Below, one piece after another: positions 40,175 through 51,282 of a stretch of 59,637 nt of DNA. A program made the position numbers and the translations under genes. This stretch comes from Trichodesmium erythraeum GBRTRLIN201. GTDB lineage: Bacteria; Cyanobacteriota; Cyanobacteriia; Cyanobacteriales; Microcoleaceae. Positions within the stretch are counted from its first letter, which is position 1; each line of letters opens with the position of its first letter. The notes beneath the pieces are model-generated. The model had not been told where the DNA came from and did not search any database. It worked only from the letters and a program-made list of their open reading frames with translations. The stretch spans positions 1-59,637 of the forward strand of contig JAGGDU010000019.1 in NCBI GenBank assembly GCA_018457135.1, in the 5' to 3' direction.

Positions 40175-41422
40175 CTATCCTCTGAATCTTCTAGGTGGTA
40201 AATTTCCAGTTCGTACATCCAAATTCAAGCTTTTACCATTCCGATTAATTTCTAATTCCAACAAACTACCTACTGTTTTGTTCTGAACAATTTGCTGTAC
40301 ATTTTCAGATGTAGTAATAGTTTGATTATCAATTCTTTGAATTATATCCCCTGGTTTTAAACCACTTTTATCAGCAGGAGAACCAGGAACAACTTGTATT
40401 ACTAATACCCCTTGGTCACTAAACATATTTGTATTGAAATTTCGGTTCAGTTCTTGCTTAAGTTCTGGTGTAAGAGTTTGCATAGCAATACCTAAATAAG
40501 CGTGTTCTGCTTTACCTACCTTAATTAATTGTTTAGCAATTTGTTGAGCATTATTAATAGGAATTGCAAATCCTAAACCTTGAGCACCATCAATAATAGC
40601 TGTATTAATGCCAATTACCTCACCATTTTGATTCAACAGAGGACCACCAGAATTACCAGGATTAATTGCAGCATCTGTTTGAATAAATCCTACCCGCTTA
40701 TCTGGAACACCCACATCATTACTAGAACGACCTGTGGCACTAATTATGCCCACCGTCACAGAATTATCTAGACCTAGGGGGTTGCCAATAGCGATCGCCC
40801 ATTCTCCAGGTTGCAGATTATTTGAATCTCCGATCTTAACAGTTGGAAGACTACCAGCATCAATTTTAACTACTGCTACATCAGTTAGAGAATCTGTGCC
40901 CAAAACTTTACCTTGAAGGCGACGACCATCTTTAAGGACCACTTCTACAGTAGTTGAACCCTCGACAACATGAGCATTTGTAAGAATATTACCATCAGAA
41001 CTGATGATAAAACCAGAACCAGTTCCTTGCTCAATTGGACTATTACGCGATCTAGGTAATTCAAAACCATAGAAATCTTCTGGTACCCTAAATCCATACA
41101 TATTAGGTCTTTGGCTGACAGCTCGAGAAGCATTAATCCTGACTACTGCTGGACCAACTTTTTGGACTGCATTTACAATAAAATTGCTATTGGAAATGGG
41201 GGCTCTAACTGGTAACCAAGTGGACTTTTCTGAGTTAGAAGTATTATCAGTTTTGCTAAGAGATTGAGTCACTGATAGTTCAGTAAGCTGACTTGAGTTT
41301 TCTGGAGAGCTACTTGTCTGTAATATTAGTCGCTCACCTAATAATGCTCCGACTGCTCCTGCTAGTAGTAATAAATAAGTTAAAGGTTGTTTCCAAAATA
41401 CTTTGCCCATTGTATTTTTCAT
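40175..41422 (-). CDS. Deg/HtrA-type serine protease with PDZ domain
   Basis: This is a quality-control protease acting outside the cytoplasm. The protein has 415 residues. An N-terminal membrane segment or uncleaved signal (about 13-30, PLTYLLLLAGAVGALLG) is followed by a linker and the trypsin fold. The catalytic triad is His151 in LTNAHVVEG, Asp181 in LTDVAVVKI, and Ser258 in NPGNSGGPL. One C-terminal PDZ domain follows (about 300-405), with LGIAMQTLTP and GLKPGDIIQRID. The layout matches the cyanobacterial HhoA/HhoB/HtrA group; which of the three cannot be decided here. The ATG at 41410 is an alternative start. Confidence 0.93.
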   Translation of the reverse strand: MKNTMGKVFWKQPLTYLLLLAGAVGALLGERLILQTSSSPENSSQLTELSVTQSLSKTDNTSNSEKSTWLPVRAPISNSNFIVNAVQKVGPAVVRINASRAVSQRPNMYGFRVPEDFYGFELPRSRNSPIEQGTGSGFIISSDGNILTNAHVVEGSTTVEVVLKDGRRLQGKVLGTDSLTDVAVVKIDAGSLPTVKIGDSNNLQPGEWAIAIGNPLGLDNSVTVGIISATGRSSNDVGVPDKRVGFIQTDAAINPGNSGGPLLNQNGEVIGINTAIIDGAQGLGFAIPINNAQQIAKQLIKVGKAEHAYLGIAMQTLTPELKQELNRNFNTNMFSDQGVLVIQVVPGSPADKSGLKPGDIIQRIDNQTITTSENVQQIVQNKTVGSLLELEINRNGKSLNLDVRTGNLPPRRFRG

Positions 41423-42640
41423 TGTTATTTATCTCTAATTGCTTAGTTTATAAAGAATTAAGAATCAAAGTTTGATCTCCTGGTGGAGAGGTTTTATTTT
41501 AATTCTCCTACAATATTTATATCTATTTAGTCTATTAGCGAAGGTCGAGTTAAAATAAATAATCAATCTTTGTAGATTTAACTTACTTGTTTGGCTCACC
41601 CTGCTCCTTTAAGTGTAATCAATCAAGAATACTTTTGAATTGATAAGCCCCCTACTATCTACACCTGAATGTTTATGAGAATTTATATTTGCCTTGTATG
41701 ATGATGATAAGTTAAATTTAACACTCCTCGAAAATGATTTCCGGCCATTGAGAGTTAGTAATTCTACTCTGATTACTAGTATTTTAGAGTCATTAAAATT
41801 TACTCTTTAGCTTTTTTTTATCTACTTAAATTTTTGGGAATTAATTTTTACCATGTCTATGCATAAAATTACAAGATTAAGTTACATATATCAGGACTTA
41901 TATAAATGGAGTAGATGTAGTGTTAAAAAAATAGCTGATTGCTCAAAGCTCCACTTTTCATGTCGTTTTTTATTTCCCAAAGCGAAAAAGAAACCTTAGC
42001 TAATTTTTAATGCGAGCTTCTAGCATTGCTTATTATTCCTAATTTATAAAGTAAATATTTTTATGCTCTTATCCTTACCATACTTAAGTAATGGGAGTTA
42101 TAGTTCATTAGGCTTGAAATTACTCAAAGCTTTGTTATATAAAATTTTTAGTTAAGTTTACAAATAAGTTATTAATTGTAAGATACTGGAACGGCCCATA
42201 TTGTCAATAAATTTGAGCTAATTATCAATAAACCCTACATCCTACAGGAATATAATATCTACACAATCCATATATAGTGTTTATTTGATTTTCAAAACAC
42301 TGTAGGTAGGTTGGTGTTGAAATTTGTCACTATTTAACTCAGATCCTGCACTAAAAAAAATATCGGTGTTCAGAAACAGCTTAAGTAATTGTGTTATGAG
42401 GATTAGAGACTGTTCTTTCTAATCCCTAGAGATAACTAATTAAATACCTTTAAAAATCATCTTTATTCCCTAATTAATTTAACTAAATTTACCATTTTAA
42501 TTAAGCTTTAAAAAAATGAATAACGCATATTTTAGGAGTTTAATTTTAATAATGTATATTGTTTTTTTTCATACTACTGCTAAGATGATTTTAGTATCCT
42601 AGTTTCTAGAATTAATGGAGAACAAAGATACTGAATCAGA
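41423..42640. other. Non-coding spacer
   Basis: No supported gene lies in 1.2 kb. The promoter of the Deg protease should lie near its left end. Confidence 0.4.
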
Positions 42641-43973
42641 ACTTACGCAAAGACACTATATACAGCGTATACTAAATAGAGCGAACCCTTTAAAATTTAT
42701 AGCGATCGCTTCAAGAAAATTACCATTGTTAAAACTAGAGTAAAAAATAATTAAAAAATCATTGCGAGCCCTGAATTGTATTGTGGGCTTCTTCAATTCT
42801 TGGCTCAAATAGTCTGAGAGTAATTCATGTTTAACTATGTAAATAGTTTTTCCTATTTTCACTGCTAACCTCTTGAGAAAACTCCAAACTAACAGAGCAT
42901 AGGCTACATAGTTTTTTGAATTTGACCAAAGACTGCATTGACAAAACTCTGTATTCGTTAATTGCTTAATTCTGGTGTAAAATTCTTCGCTCTTCCATCT
43001 GGCTTGAGACTCAAATTCTACAGCTGTTACAATGTATTCTGTCATGTTGCTAGAAACATTTTCCCGTATGGAGCTGAACTTTTTTATCTTTTAGAAAACC
43101 TTTAATTTTAATAATTTTACCTGATATTTTTTCCGATTCACTCTAACTTAATTATCCAATATTTTTAGATTTTTCCAAACCTCTAATCTCATCTAAGCTC
43201 TGGATTTATTTTTCAAGGACAGTAATAAATTTTTGGCATATTATCTACCAATACCATTAATCTTTGTGTTGCATACCAACTCTCCATTAATAAAGTTTCA
43301 AATACTAAACTTATTCTTAATTTACTAAATTTAATATCATTTTCTACCCATGAGCTATTTTTATTTTTTTCTCACTATCTGGGTCATAAATATGATAATA
43401 TATTATCTAAAATTACTCTATCTTTGGATTTAAATATATACAATTTACTCTTAAATTATACCACAGACTACTTTATGATCATTACCACTATATTGTCATC
43501 GCATTAACCTAATTTCACTACCATATTCTGTGTTGAAAACTGTATCATTAAAGATTAAATAAACATCTGTTTGAATTACTATTTATTTTTGAAAATTTTG
43601 ACCTAATTCCTGAGCATCAAAATTTTATCTTCTTCAATAATAATTTATTGTTTCATAGCTAATATTTTCTAAGTGACTCGCTAAATTTACTATGTTTTAA
43701 CTTGTATTAGATTTGAGCAAATATTGACAATAATCAATGTAGTTAAAACTTATCTGATTAGCTCAAATTAAAAGTAATATTATTCTACAATAATCAGGGT
43801 ATTTAAGCAAAAATTATTTACTTACAATTAGCCATATATGATAGAGCCAAAACTAATGGTACTATCCTATCTTTAGTATTAGTTATGATTATGTTCTTTT
43901 TCAAGCGATCACCATAAATTTTTATGCGGTCGCTCTATTTAGTATAAGCTATATAGAGTGTCTTTGTGTAAGT
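42641..43973 (-). mobile_element. Insertion sequence with 43-bp inverted repeats and a decayed transposase
   Basis: The left end, 42641-42683 (starting ACTTACGCAAAGACACTATA), and the complement of the right end, 43931-43973, match at 39 of 43 positions. Similarity continues inward through GCGATCGCTT. The element is 1333 bp. On the minus strand the last 129 codons are open (43045-42656): RWKSEEFYTRIKQLTNTEF, then YALLVWSFLKRLAVKIGKTI, then LSDYLSQELKKPTIQF. This is the C-terminal part of an IS4/IS701-like DDE transposase with its final glutamate region. Upstream parts are broken by stops. The element cannot move on its own. Confidence 0.75.
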
Positions 43974-44126
43974 CCTGTAAATAATAGTTTCTCCCAAGGA
44001 CAAAAATTAAATTTCTAGCTTAAAACAAATAATGCCCACTAGTTATCAACTTGAAAACCTTGGTAGTGCATCAAGAAAGTGTGGCAATGGTAATATAATC
44101 GTTGTCCTTAAATACTTTCTATTATC

Positions 44127-45260
44127 ATAGAATGTCCTCTATGTGGCCATCAGAAAACCCATAAACAGGGAAAGACCAGTAATGTTGTCAACGATATTAT
44201 TCTCCTGAATGCCTACAAACTTTCACCGATACTTTTGACACTCTCTACTATCGTAGAAAAATTCAACCTGAACAAAAGCCCCTGGTTCTAGAGGCTCACG
44301 TTGAGGGCAGTAGTTTAAGAGGGATTAGTCCAACAGTTAATTTGGCCTATAATACAGTAATTAGTTTGGTAAGAGCTGCCTGTGAAAAAGGACAAATGAT
44401 TCATAATGCTCATCTCCAGAATATCAATACCTCACAAATGAGCAGTGATGAGTTTTGGTCACTCATCCAAAAAAAACAAAAACAGTGCCAGTATCAGCAA
44501 TTGAGAGAAGGGAATTCTTGGGTTGGCAAGCCCCTAAGCTTCATCCAGTAGATTAATTCTGAGTGCTAGAGTAAATAAACATACTGACCAGTTCATTGAG
44601 GAATTGATCCTCAATACAGAAGAGAAAACTAGCTGTAAAAAATGGCTAACTGATAATTGGGGAGGGTATGAACGAGTATTGCTCTGTAATAGAACACATT
44701 ATTGGTAAAAACCATTGTCCTACAATTGGAACGCATAAATGGAATTATCAGACAGCATAGCGGTCGATGGCATCGCCGACAGAATAAATTTGGCAAGCTC
44801 TGGCAACAAACTGAGGTAACAGTAAGGTTGGCGAGGGCCTACTTTAATTTGATTTGGGTTCATAGTTGCAAAGAAAATACTGCTGCACAAAGAGCTGAGG
44901 AACGCGATCGCTCCTTGAAGTTGGAACGACTTAATTACTTATCCCACACTTTACTGACGCACTACCAAACCCTTGAATCTATTTTTAGTTTACTCCTTTG
45001 TGGGCAAGGAAATTCAGTTCCCTATCATTGTCAAACCAAATCTGAAAGTGCTATCAGTCATTTCTTAAATAATTTTAAATGGTCAACTCGTTCTTTAATT
45101 CGTACTGTCCAAATCTGAAAGTGCTATCAGTCATTTCTTAAATAATTTTAAATGGTCAACTCGTTCTTTAATTCGTACTGTTCATTCTTTTCTACTCCAT
45201 CTCATTTTTTCTGAAGTTAAAAGGGGAAGAAAACCAAGGTGTGGGAGTAATTCTGGATTT
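44127..45260 (+). pseudogene. Decayed IS1-family transposase
   Basis: Pieces in different frames give a zinc-finger-like start ECPLCGHQKTHKQGKTSN. Next come TFTDTFDTLYYRRKIQPEQK, LEAHVEGSSLRGIS, NTVISLVRAACEKGQMIHNA and SSDEFWSLIQKKQKQC. The region ends with LERINGIIRQHSGRWHRRQN and KFGKLWQQTEVTVRLARAYF. The order fits IS1-type transposases of cyanobacteria. At least three frame breaks are present, plus a 73-bp internal duplication at 45036-45181. The ORFs 44342-44551 and 44702-45118 are fragments of it. Confidence 0.75.
45036..45181 (+). repeat. Perfect 73-bp tandem duplication
   Basis: The 73 bp at 45036-45108, starting CCAAATCTGAAAGTGC and ending TTCGTACTGT, are repeated exactly at 45109-45181. 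It lies at the end of the IS1 relic. The perfect match inside a decayed sequence means the duplication is recent or an assembly artefact. Confidence 0.9.
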
Positions 45261-45344
45261 AACTACACAATAATTGGTGGTAAGTTCTCCCCTTAGAGGA
45301 GGAAGGGTTCGAATATATAACTTAAAAAAGGTTTACACATTGTC

Positions 45345-45990
45345 GTTATATGTATTTAGTGATAGGTAACTGGCGTATCCCTTGGATATTTACGGTTGAT
45401 CGGGAAAAGGAGATTCCATCTCCATCCGAATTAGCACAGAAATTATTGAATAATTTGCCAAAAATACCTATTAAAAATTTTAGAATTTATGTATTAGGCG
45501 ATACGGCTTTTGGAATAATTAAATTTCTCAAACAAATTCGGGATAATTCCCATTATCCTATAGTAAGAGTTAGTAAAAATAGAACTTTAACTGATGGACG
45601 AAAAGTCTGTGAAGCTAGAACTCTTATGACTTGAAGTTTATGTAAATGGTTTAGATTTTCCAGCTTTTTTTGTCATGGGTATACCTAAAACGAGATGGTA
45701 TAAGAATTAAAAGTTTTGTTATTTCTACAAAACCAATGAAAGGTCAAACTATTGCTAGTTGGGGAAGACGCAGATGGAAGATTGAGGAATTCACACGCAG
45801 AGAGCTAAACATCGTTTTAAAGTACACCGCTTTGGACACAAAACAATACTTGGAGTTTAGGGTTGGTTGATTTTTTCTTTAGTTTCTTATTTGTTAACAT
45901 ATTTGGTTTATTTACACTTTATTAAATCATAGTGATTTAGATTAGTTTAATTGTTCACAACAGTCACTTATTTTACTTTGACCTCATGTA
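45345..45990 (+). pseudogene. Decayed IS4/IS701-like transposase fragment
   Basis: Two open stretches in different frames fit one transposase. The first is 45350-45634 (LVIGNWRIPWIFTVDREKE, then YVLGDTAFGIIKFLKQIRD, with the DDE aspartate). The second is 45670-45870 (VYLKRDGIRIKSFVISTKP, then GRRRWKIEEFTRREL, with the final glutamate). Decayed frames continue to about 45990. The N-terminal third is missing. It differs from the element at 42641-43973. No end repeats were seen. Confidence 0.65.
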
Positions 45991-46186
45991 TTGCTTATCT
46001 TGATGTCTAGTCAGCTAAATACACTGATGCCTTGGTTATATAAGCTGGGTTTTGATTTTGTCTAATCAGGTATAAGATGTAAGTGTAACAAAATATAAAC
46101 TCACCTCAAATCAACTGTGTGAATAAGCTTGGAGTCAGTACACAAATCTTAATATAGCTAATTTTTTTTTCATACCTACTTACTTA

Positions 46187-47152
46187 TATAGTCATTTAAC
46201 TTAAGAATGAGACATTAAGCTACACAATAATTACAGATGATTTTATCTAAGGCTGTATTTGAAGGAGTATACATTCTGGCTCTCTTTAAGGAACTAAAAT
46301 CATGTTTAATATCCTTCAAATTAGGAGAATACTTAGGGGGGAATATGACCTGATGACCTCTATCTTCAACTATTTGTTTAATTACTGTTTTTCGATAAAT
46401 TGGTACATTATTCATAATCACAACTGATGTGATACTTAATGATGGTAATTAATATATTGATTACCATCATTAAGCATTCCAAACCTTCTGCATTCAAGCT
46501 TCCTGTAAATATAATTAGTGGGATTAAATATTTTTTTTTATTTTCTTCTACCAGGGACTAAGTTTTCTCTTTCTTTCCTCTTTCTTTGCCTATCTCCAGA
46601 AATTTTTTTCTCTCTTTTTGACCACACATAAATACAATTTAGAAATTATGGAAATCCTGACTCCAAAAAGAATAAGAAACTTTTACTCCCATATATTTTG
46701 ATTAATTTCAGTAAATCCTGATAATACTTTATCCATTATTATCTACTTCTTTCCGCGATAATGTAGTTCTTTTTTTTTCTGGTTATTTTCATTATTTTGA
46801 TAGCCTTAAAAATTGCAGTTGTACTTACGCCGAATCTTTTAGCTGTATGTTTTAATCTAGCTTCTGGATTTTCTTGTTAATCTATTGACAATTCTCTTGT
46901 ATTTAGGGAAAACTAGATATATTTTACCTTTAGGGAAAACTAGATATATTTTACCTTTGTTGCTGCCAGTTCCTTTCTCTCAAGTCATCTTATTCCAAAC
47001 ACTTGCGAAACTTTGGTGATTCTAACTCCATTTTCTATTATTACTATTAATTTTTGTCTGAAATCTAAACCATAAGCCATGATTTCTAATCCCATACTTT
47101 ATTTGTTCAATCTTATACTCTTTTTGTTTCATTCTTAAGTGAAATGACTATA
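46187..47152 (-). mobile_element. Decayed IS630-family element, copy C
   Basis: The 966-bp element has 27-bp inverted ends: 46187-46213, and 47126-47152 in complement, 25 of 27 matching, tipped by TA. On the minus strand the transposase starts MAYGLDFRQKLIVIIENGV and ends with IYRKTVIKQIVEDRGHQVIF, PPKYSPNLKD and LKRARMYTPSNTALDKII. The best-preserved tail is open at 46421-46215; the middle is broken. A short direct duplication (GGGAAAACTAGATATATTTTACCTTT) lies at about 46907-46960. It is a close relative of copy B. Confidence 0.85.
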
Positions 47153-47303
47153 TCTTTTAGAACTACTTATACTTTTGGTACTAAAATTTTTTATCTATAC
47201 ATGAAAGATTGATTCACTTTTGTACAAAAAATTGATCAAACTGCTATAATTTATTATTAAATTTCATGAAAATTTTTTAGAGTTTATATAGGGTAATAAA
47301 TAT

Positions 47304-47906
47304 ATGAGTATAAATCTTAAAAAAGGGCAAAAAATTTTACTTGATAAAAGTGAATATGATCTATCAAGACTGACAATGGGACTAGGATGGGATGTAGCAA
47401 AGTATACAGGTGGTTTAGCTGGTTTATTCGTTAATAGATCGGATTTTGATCTGGATGGTTATGCCATTTTATTAGAAGAGAATGATAAACTTAAAAACTA
47501 CAAAGAAGATGTAATTTATTATGGTCATTTAGAATCTAAAGATAAGACAATAATTCATTCAGGAGATAATCTGACTGGAGAAGGAGAGGGAGATGATGAA
47601 CAAATAATTTTGAAATTAAACTCTATTCCTGAAAAATACCAAAAAATTATCTTAGCAGTAAGTATTTATCAAGCTAAAGAAAGGAAACAACAATTTGGAA
47701 TGGTAGAAAATGCTTTTGTTAGAGCTGTTGATTATAAAGGGGTAGAAATAGCAAGGTATACTTTATCTGGTAATGGCACTTATCAAGGTAAAATATCAAT
47801 GTTAATGGGAGCAGTTTATAGAGACGATAAATATTGGAAATTTAACGCTTTAGGTAATCCTTTGGATAGTGATATGAATGGTGTAGTAGGTTCATTTATG
47901 AAATAA
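47304..47906 (+). CDS. TerD-family protein, divergent paralogue
   Basis: This protein has 200 residues. It opens MSINLKKGQKILLDKSEYD and GLGWDVAKYTG, then has an insert (GLAGLFVNRS) before FDLDGYAILLEEN. The calcium-site segment reads GDNLTGEGEGDDEQIILKL. The end is YRDDKYWKFNALGNPLD, different from the two close paralogues at 35.9 and 37.4 kb. The FDLD and GEGDDE motifs that carry calcium ligands are kept. It stands alone between IS relics, so it may have moved separately. Confidence 0.85.
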   Translation: MSINLKKGQKILLDKSEYDLSRLTMGLGWDVAKYTGGLAGLFVNRSDFDLDGYAILLEENDKLKNYKEDVIYYGHLESKDKTIIHSGDNLTGEGEGDDEQIILKLNSIPEKYQKIILAVSIYQAKERKQQFGMVENAFVRAVDYKGVEIARYTLSGNGTYQGKISMLMGAVYRDDKYWKFNALGNPLDSDMNGVVGSFMK

Positions 47907-48233
47907 ATTTAGCTAGTTTTGGCAAATAATTAATAAAAAGCTTGAAATTGGAAACTAATCATTGAATTAATGAATCGTGAAAGTATATAGAGAAAAACAT
48001 TATGAAGACAATGAAACTGATGCCAGAATATTTTTGGCTAATCAGAAACATAATACCAACTGTGTGATTTCTTAGTATTGTAAAATCTATATCCTATCAT
48101 TCATAAACCTAAAGTTACAGGAGTCAAACTTCAACAAATAAGCCACAACATTTGAGAACGGAAAATTAGTTGACATTTTTACCATTACTCAAATTACTCT
48201 AACTAAATAAGTAAACTTTTGTATGGGTATTCA
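47907..48233. other. Spacer with a small IS630 fragment
   Basis: At about 48095-48190 the plus strand reads HKPKVTGVKLQQISHNI and then KIS-HFYHYSN. This resembles the N-terminal part of the IS630-type relic at 23270-24185. No gene is seen. Confidence 0.45.
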
Positions 48234-48590
48234 ACATTACGAGAAAAATATAATGACTTAGCTTAAAACTCAGAAATAAAGTTTTAGGATGGTAATAAGT
48301 ATTTTTTTAAGTATTTATTATTTACCTAGATGTACGGACAATGCAGAATCAATTTTTCCAAGCTTATAAATATTACATTAGTTTATATTGGTAAATGTTA
48401 TATCAAGCATAAATTCTTTAGACATAAACAGAGGTTCAAAAGATAGTTAAAGCCCAAAAAGATTACGAACAATATAGTACTGATCGAGACCCAGTATCAG
48501 GATTATTTTTTAGTAGTTATGTGGGCTATGAATGGTCAGAAAAATTTATCTGTTAATTCTTGTTTGAAAAGACTGTATCATTAAAATTGC
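48234..48590 (+). pseudogene. Decayed partial copy of pebA
   Basis: About 350 bp match the second half of the intact pebA (49411-49770) block by block. Shared pieces are ACGAGAAAAATATAATGACT, TTTTTCCAAGCTTATAAA, AGTTAAAGCCCAAAAAGATT, and GAGACCCAG-ATCAGGATTATT. Stop codons, small deletions and a lost start make it non-functional. It lies about 1.2 kb upstream of pebA in the same orientation, so it looks like an old tandem duplication that decayed. Confidence 0.85.
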
Positions 48591-49051
48591 CTCGGCCATG
48601 GGATGGATAGTCCTCAGCATTCAACTTTAAGTAGTGAAATTTATTTTTTTATCGAAACCTTGAAATGGGAGACTTGAGGCAAAGTTGTTTTGATCATGAT
48701 TAACAGAAAATATGAATCTATACAACTCTATGGTAGACTTTGGCAACAATTACAATCATAACTTTATGAAAAAAGCTGAGGAAATTTTGATTAGTTAAAT
48801 TAGAAAAAAAAGCTAAAATAATATAATTTTCTTTGAGAAAAAACTTATTCTTTTATGGATAGTATGGTTGAAATATAGAAGAAATACCTAAAAATACTTT
48901 TTGATAAAATACAGTTTTTTAGGTTTGACTTTTAAATTTTGACTTTTGACTTTATGAAGGATTATTGCTTTGTTCCTCAGAAATGAGACTCTGGTGATGG
49001 CCATCTATTATTGTCGGAAACGAGTTAATATACTAAGTATGATAAGTATCA
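48591..49051. other. Spacer and probable promoter region of pebA
   Basis: No gene is seen in 460 bp. The promoter of pebA should lie near the right end. Confidence 0.35.
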
Positions 49052-49786
49052 ATGTACAGACCGTTTCTTGAATATTTAGAAAAAGAGTTATTTAGTAAAT
49101 TTGATTTACGGAGTAGACCAATTCCTGCTGGCTTAGAAGCTAACGTTAGTAATAGAGGGAAAAATAAGGCGAGAATTCAGAGTTGGTGCTATGAGTGTAC
49201 TGAACTCAGAAAAATACGTTATACTTATATTGATGCAGGGGCTACAGCTCAGGTATTTAATAGTGTGATTTATCCCAGTTACTGCTATGATATCCCACTA
49301 TTAGGGATTGACTTATTATCTTTCGGTAAAAATAAAATCTTAATAGTATTAGACTTTCAACCTTTATTCCAAGAAGAATCATATTTGGCTAAATATATAG
49401 AGCCAATGCGATCGCTACGAGAAAAATATAATGACTTGGCTCAAAACTTAGAAATGAAGTTTTACGATGCTAATCAATATTTTTCTAAATATTTATTGTT
49501 TGCCAAAACAGATGCACAGACAGTGCAGACTAAATTTTTCCAAGCTTATAAAGATTATATTAGTTTATATTGGCAAATGTTACATGAAGCAGAAATTATT
49601 CAGACAGAAGCAGAGATTCAAAAGATAGTTAAAGCCCAAAAAGATTACGATCAATATAGTGCTGAGCGAGACCCAGCATCAGGATTATTTAGTAGTTATT
49701 TTGGCCATGAATGGTCAGAAAAATTTCTCTACCAATTTTTGTTTGAAGATGCTGTACCATTAGCAGTTCCTACTAGCACTCGATGA
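49052..49786 (+). CDS. pebA: 15,16-dihydrobiliverdin:ferredoxin oxidoreductase
   Basis: PebA carries out the first ferredoxin-dependent reduction of biliverdin IX-alpha to 15,16-dihydrobiliverdin, on the way to phycoerythrobilin. The protein has 244 residues, the usual length. It starts MYRPFLEYLEKELFSKFDL. Typical PebA stretches are WCYECTELRKIRYTYIDAG, VIYPSYCYDIPLLGIDLLSF, and FYDANQYFSKYLLFAKTDA. The end reads GLFSSYFGHEWSEKFLYQ. pebB follows on the same strand after a terminator-like hairpin. The gene pair supplies the chromophore for phycoerythrin. Confidence 0.95.
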   Translation: MYRPFLEYLEKELFSKFDLRSRPIPAGLEANVSNRGKNKARIQSWCYECTELRKIRYTYIDAGATAQVFNSVIYPSYCYDIPLLGIDLLSFGKNKILIVLDFQPLFQEESYLAKYIEPMRSLREKYNDLAQNLEMKFYDANQYFSKYLLFAKTDAQTVQTKFFQAYKDYISLYWQMLHEAEIIQTEAEIQKIVKAQKDYDQYSAERDPASGLFSSYFGHEWSEKFLYQFLFEDAVPLAVPTSTR

Positions 49787-49816
49787 GTTTGTTAACTATT
49801 AAGTTAAGAATTTTTA

Positions 49817-49849
49817 TCACACCTCTCCAGGAACTTCAGGGAGGTGTGA
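49817..49849 (+). terminator. Hairpin terminator after pebA
   Basis: An inverted repeat, TCACACCTCTCC and GGGAGGTGTGA, with a 10-nt loop and one bulged base, lies 30 nt after the pebA stop. It is followed by ACTTATTTTTA. It looks like a rho-independent terminator, so pebB is probably transcribed from its own promoter. Confidence 0.75.
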
Positions 49850-50402
49850 ACTTATTTTTATCAATGTAATTGCTAAAATATAATCTAAGTATTCGGCAGT
49901 GAGCTATTAGCTATTAAAAATTAAGCTGTTAACTATTGAGAGCATCTATCATAATAACAACTAATTAAAAGACAGATAGTGTATAATAAAAGCTTTGCTA
50001 TTTTGATAAATTTTTAAATAGGTCTTTTCAATGAGTAACTAAAGAAGTTATTAAGTCATTCCAAGACGGAGCTTTAAACCCATTATTTTCCTAAGGACCT
50101 TCTTTCAAGGGGATGAAAAAAAGAAATTTTTAATTTTCTATCCTCCTGATCATACTAATTTAATAAATTTTTGTTAAACTTTATTCATGGTTGAAACCTA
50201 AGCTTAACTCTTGCTAGGAGTGGTAAGAACGTTATACACAAAGTTCGTACAACTTTTATGAAATTAACAGGCTTTTAGGGTTTTAATGATCAAAAAAGTA
50301 ATTAGTAGAGTACTAATTACTTAACAATTAAAAATCAACTCAAGTTAGAAATTATTTTTTAATATTTAGTATAACTGGAGGTACTAATAACTGACAACTG
50401 AA
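49850..50402. other. Spacer and probable promoter region of pebB
   Basis: No gene is seen in 550 bp. The start of pebB is preceded by GGAGGTACTAATAACTGACA, with GGAGG about 23 nt upstream of the ATG, farther away than usual. A repeated ACTGA-type string precedes the start, as also seen before cpcT. Confidence 0.4.
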
Positions 50403-51173
50403 ATGACAGCCACTAATAATATTGTGAATTTATATCAACCTTTTCTAGATTATGCTTTAACTAAGCTTAAGGAGGAATTAGAACTACAACCTTACCCTAT
50501 ACCTTCTGGATTTGAGCATAAAGTTGCTATGACTGGTAAAGGCAAAAAGCAACAAGAAGTACAGACAACTAGTTATGCTCACTGTAGCCCCAAACTCAGG
50601 CAAATCCGAGCTGCCCATGTCCAAGGTGGCAGTGCCCTCCAAGTGTTGAATTTTGTTATATTCCCTCATCTTAATTATGACTTACCCTTTTTTGGGGCAG
50701 ACCTAGTTTCCTTGCCAGGGGGACATTTAATCGCCCTAGATATGCAGCCCTTATTTCGGGATAACCTTCAGTATCAAAAAAAGTATACTGAGCCAATATG
50801 GGAGACGTTCCAAAAACATCAGAAATATTTACCTTGGGGAGGTGATTTTCCAGAAGAAGCAACCCCATTCTTTTCTCCAGCTTTTCTTTGGACTCGTCCT
50901 CAGAAAACTGAGTTAGTTGAGACAAGAGTGTTCGAGGCGTTCAAAGATTATTTGCAAGCTTATTTGATTTTTGTCAAGCAAACAGAGCAGATTACTAATT
51001 CAGAGAAATTAGCAGAAATAAAAGAAGCCCAACTGCGTTATCTCAGATATCGAGCGGAAAAAGATCCAGCCAGGAAAATGTTGACCCGATTTTATGGCCA
51101 TGAGTGGACAGAAGAGTATATTCATGGCTTTCTGTTTGATCTAGAAAGAAAATTGGCCTTGAATCCTGCTTAA
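50403..51173 (+). CDS. pebB: Phycoerythrobilin:ferredoxin oxidoreductase
   Basis: PebB reduces 15,16-dihydrobiliverdin to phycoerythrobilin. The protein has 256 residues. PebB-type stretches are [38 protein letters not shown], and [20 protein letters not shown] with [12 protein letters not shown]. The end is [18 protein letters not shown]. It is homologous to the preceding pebA but clearly the second enzyme of the pathway. The intermediate is thought to be handed over from PebA. The minus-strand ORFs 50484-50669 and 50671-50925 are shadows. Confidence 0.95.
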
Positions 51174-51282
51174 CTTTTTGACGTCAAAGAAGTTTGTTAA
51201 CAAATTGTAACAAACAAAAATACAACAGCATTGTATAAAGAATATCTGAAGGGTTTAAAAGATAGGAGAAAATCAATAAAAA

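Noticed and set aside
40580-41133. Several 60-codon ORFs on both strands
   Set aside because: All are shadows of the Deg protease gene.
50484-50925. Two minus-strand ORFs
   Set aside because: Both are antisense to pebB.
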